Source: Micromonospora sp. WMMD1102 (GTDB lineage: Bacteria > Actinomycetota > Actinomycetes > Mycobacteriales > Micromonosporaceae). From it: a stretch of 64,000 nt of DNA. Made by a program: the position numbers and the translations under genes. Positions 63,405 through 64,000 of the stretch are shown here, piece after piece (position 1 is the first letter of the stretch; each line of letters starts with the position of its first letter). The stretch covers positions 7,071,001 through 7,135,000 of the forward strand of contig NZ_JARUBN010000001.1 of the NCBI RefSeq assembly GCF_029626265.1, written 5' to 3'. The notes beneath the pieces are model-generated. The model was not told the DNA's origin. It worked only from the letters and a program-made list of their open reading frames with translations, and made no database searches.

Positions 63405-64000
63405 CAGCGGGCTCCGGGGTGTGCGCGGTGCAGCACCTGCATCTCGGCGAGCAGGTAGGAGAGGTGCTCGGTGTGCAGCCCGGCCCGGCCGCCGGTCGGC
63501 CCCCAGCCGTCGGCAGGGCGGTCCAGCGTCGCGGTGGCCAGCACCGGCTCGACGGCGGCGAGGAAGTCCGGACGCAGCCCGGCCGGGTCGACCGGCGCGG
63601 CCGGGTCGGCGGCGAACAGCTCGACGGTGTACGGCCACAGCTCGTCCACGGCCGCCTGCATCCGCCGGTGCGACTCCTCGGTGCCGTCGCCGAGGCGTAC
63701 CGTCCAGAGGCTGGCGTGGTCGAGGTGGTAGGCCACCTCCTTGCGAGCCTTGCCCGCGACGGCGGCCAGCCGTTCGTCGGCGCAGCGGCTCAGCGCGGTG
63801 TAGAGCGGAAGCTGGTACGCCGACAGGAAGAGCAGCTTCGCGATGCTGAACGCGAAGTCGCCGTTCGGCAGCTCGACCAGCAGGCAGTTGCGGTACTCCC
63901 GGTCGGAGCGTAGGTACGCCAGCGCGTCCTCGTCCCGGCCGGCCCCCTCCAGCTCCCCGGCGTAGCCGAGCAGCAGCCGGGCGGCGCCGAGCTGGTCCAG
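63401..64000 (-). CDS. paaC: phenylacetyl-CoA epoxidase subunit PaaC (partial)
   Basis: 3' ~200 codons; the N-terminus lies past the right edge. Ferritin-like PaaC with EYRNCLLVELPNGDFAFSIAKLLFLSAYQ and RKEVAYHLDHASLW. Structural partner of PaaA. The GTGA overlap with paaD shows an operon. Confidence 0.88.
   Translation of the reverse strand: MDQLGAARLLLGYAGELEGAGRDEDALAYLRSDREYRNCLLVELPNGDFAFSIAKLLFLSAYQLPLYTALSRCADERLAAVAGKARKEVAYHLDHASLWTVRLGDGTEESHRRMQAAVDELWPYTVELFAADPAAPVDPAGLRPDFLAAVEPVLATATLDRPADGWGPTGGRAGLHTEHLSYLLAEMQVLHRAHPGARW

Overview
The window is very GC-rich DNA with dense, mostly short-spaced genes, GTG and TTG starts, many 4-bp stop/start overlaps and a strong G/C bias at third codon positions. 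The gene set points to a filamentous actinomycete, most likely of the Micromonosporaceae: a type VII (ESX) secretion locus, a 14-gene complex I operon beside menaquinone genes, futalosine-pathway MqnC, a phenylacetyl-CoA epoxidase operon, PhoX, and an M6 protease. The family-level placement is inference. No rRNA, tRNA, CRISPR array, insertion sequence or prophage was seen.

Layout. 0.3-4.1 kb: HAD-IB phosphatase, a degenerate Fic-fold protein and acetyl-CoA synthetase. 4.5-9.4 kb: secreted M6 metalloprotease, C45 Ntn-hydrolase, a small basic protein and an alpha/beta hydrolase. 9.4-19.0 kb: ESX-type locus with a 120-aa protein translationally coupled to a ~1,090-aa SseB-linker-SseB protein, mycosin, two WXG100 proteins, EccB and EccE; EccC and EccD are absent. 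19.1-25.4 kb: small membrane protein, GNAT/RarD pair and three glycosyltransferases. 25.5-27.9 kb: TetR regulator divergent from an ABC-F protein split by a frameshift, separated by a perfect 41-bp palindrome. 27.9-35.5 kb: secreted CBM2 protein, DoxX, ECF sigma/anti-sigma pair, PhoX behind a PHO-box-like direct repeat, IclR regulator and MFS transporter.

35.5-57.9 kb is a respiratory block, all on the minus strand: polyprenyl diphosphate synthase, nuoA-N, a geranylgeranyl-reductase-family (MenJ-like) flavoprotein, a Pro-rich protein, MenG methyltransferase and MqnC. The isoprenoid tail, ring, methylation and saturation steps of menaquinone therefore lie beside the complex that reduces it. 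57.9-64 kb: TPR-like protein, secreted phospholipase-D-like protein, YcxB-like protein, GNAT, and the 3' part of a paa operon (paaC partial, paaD, paaE) running off the right edge. paaD carries an in-frame insert that resembles a dispersed intergenic repeat.

Two window-scale patterns stand out. Ten genes have a TANNNT hexamer 6-8 nt before the start codon with no Shine-Dalgarno sequence, which suggests leaderless mRNAs. Short tandem repeats (13-41 bp units) sit at or just beyond the 3' ends of at least seven genes, in two cases copying the gene end itself.
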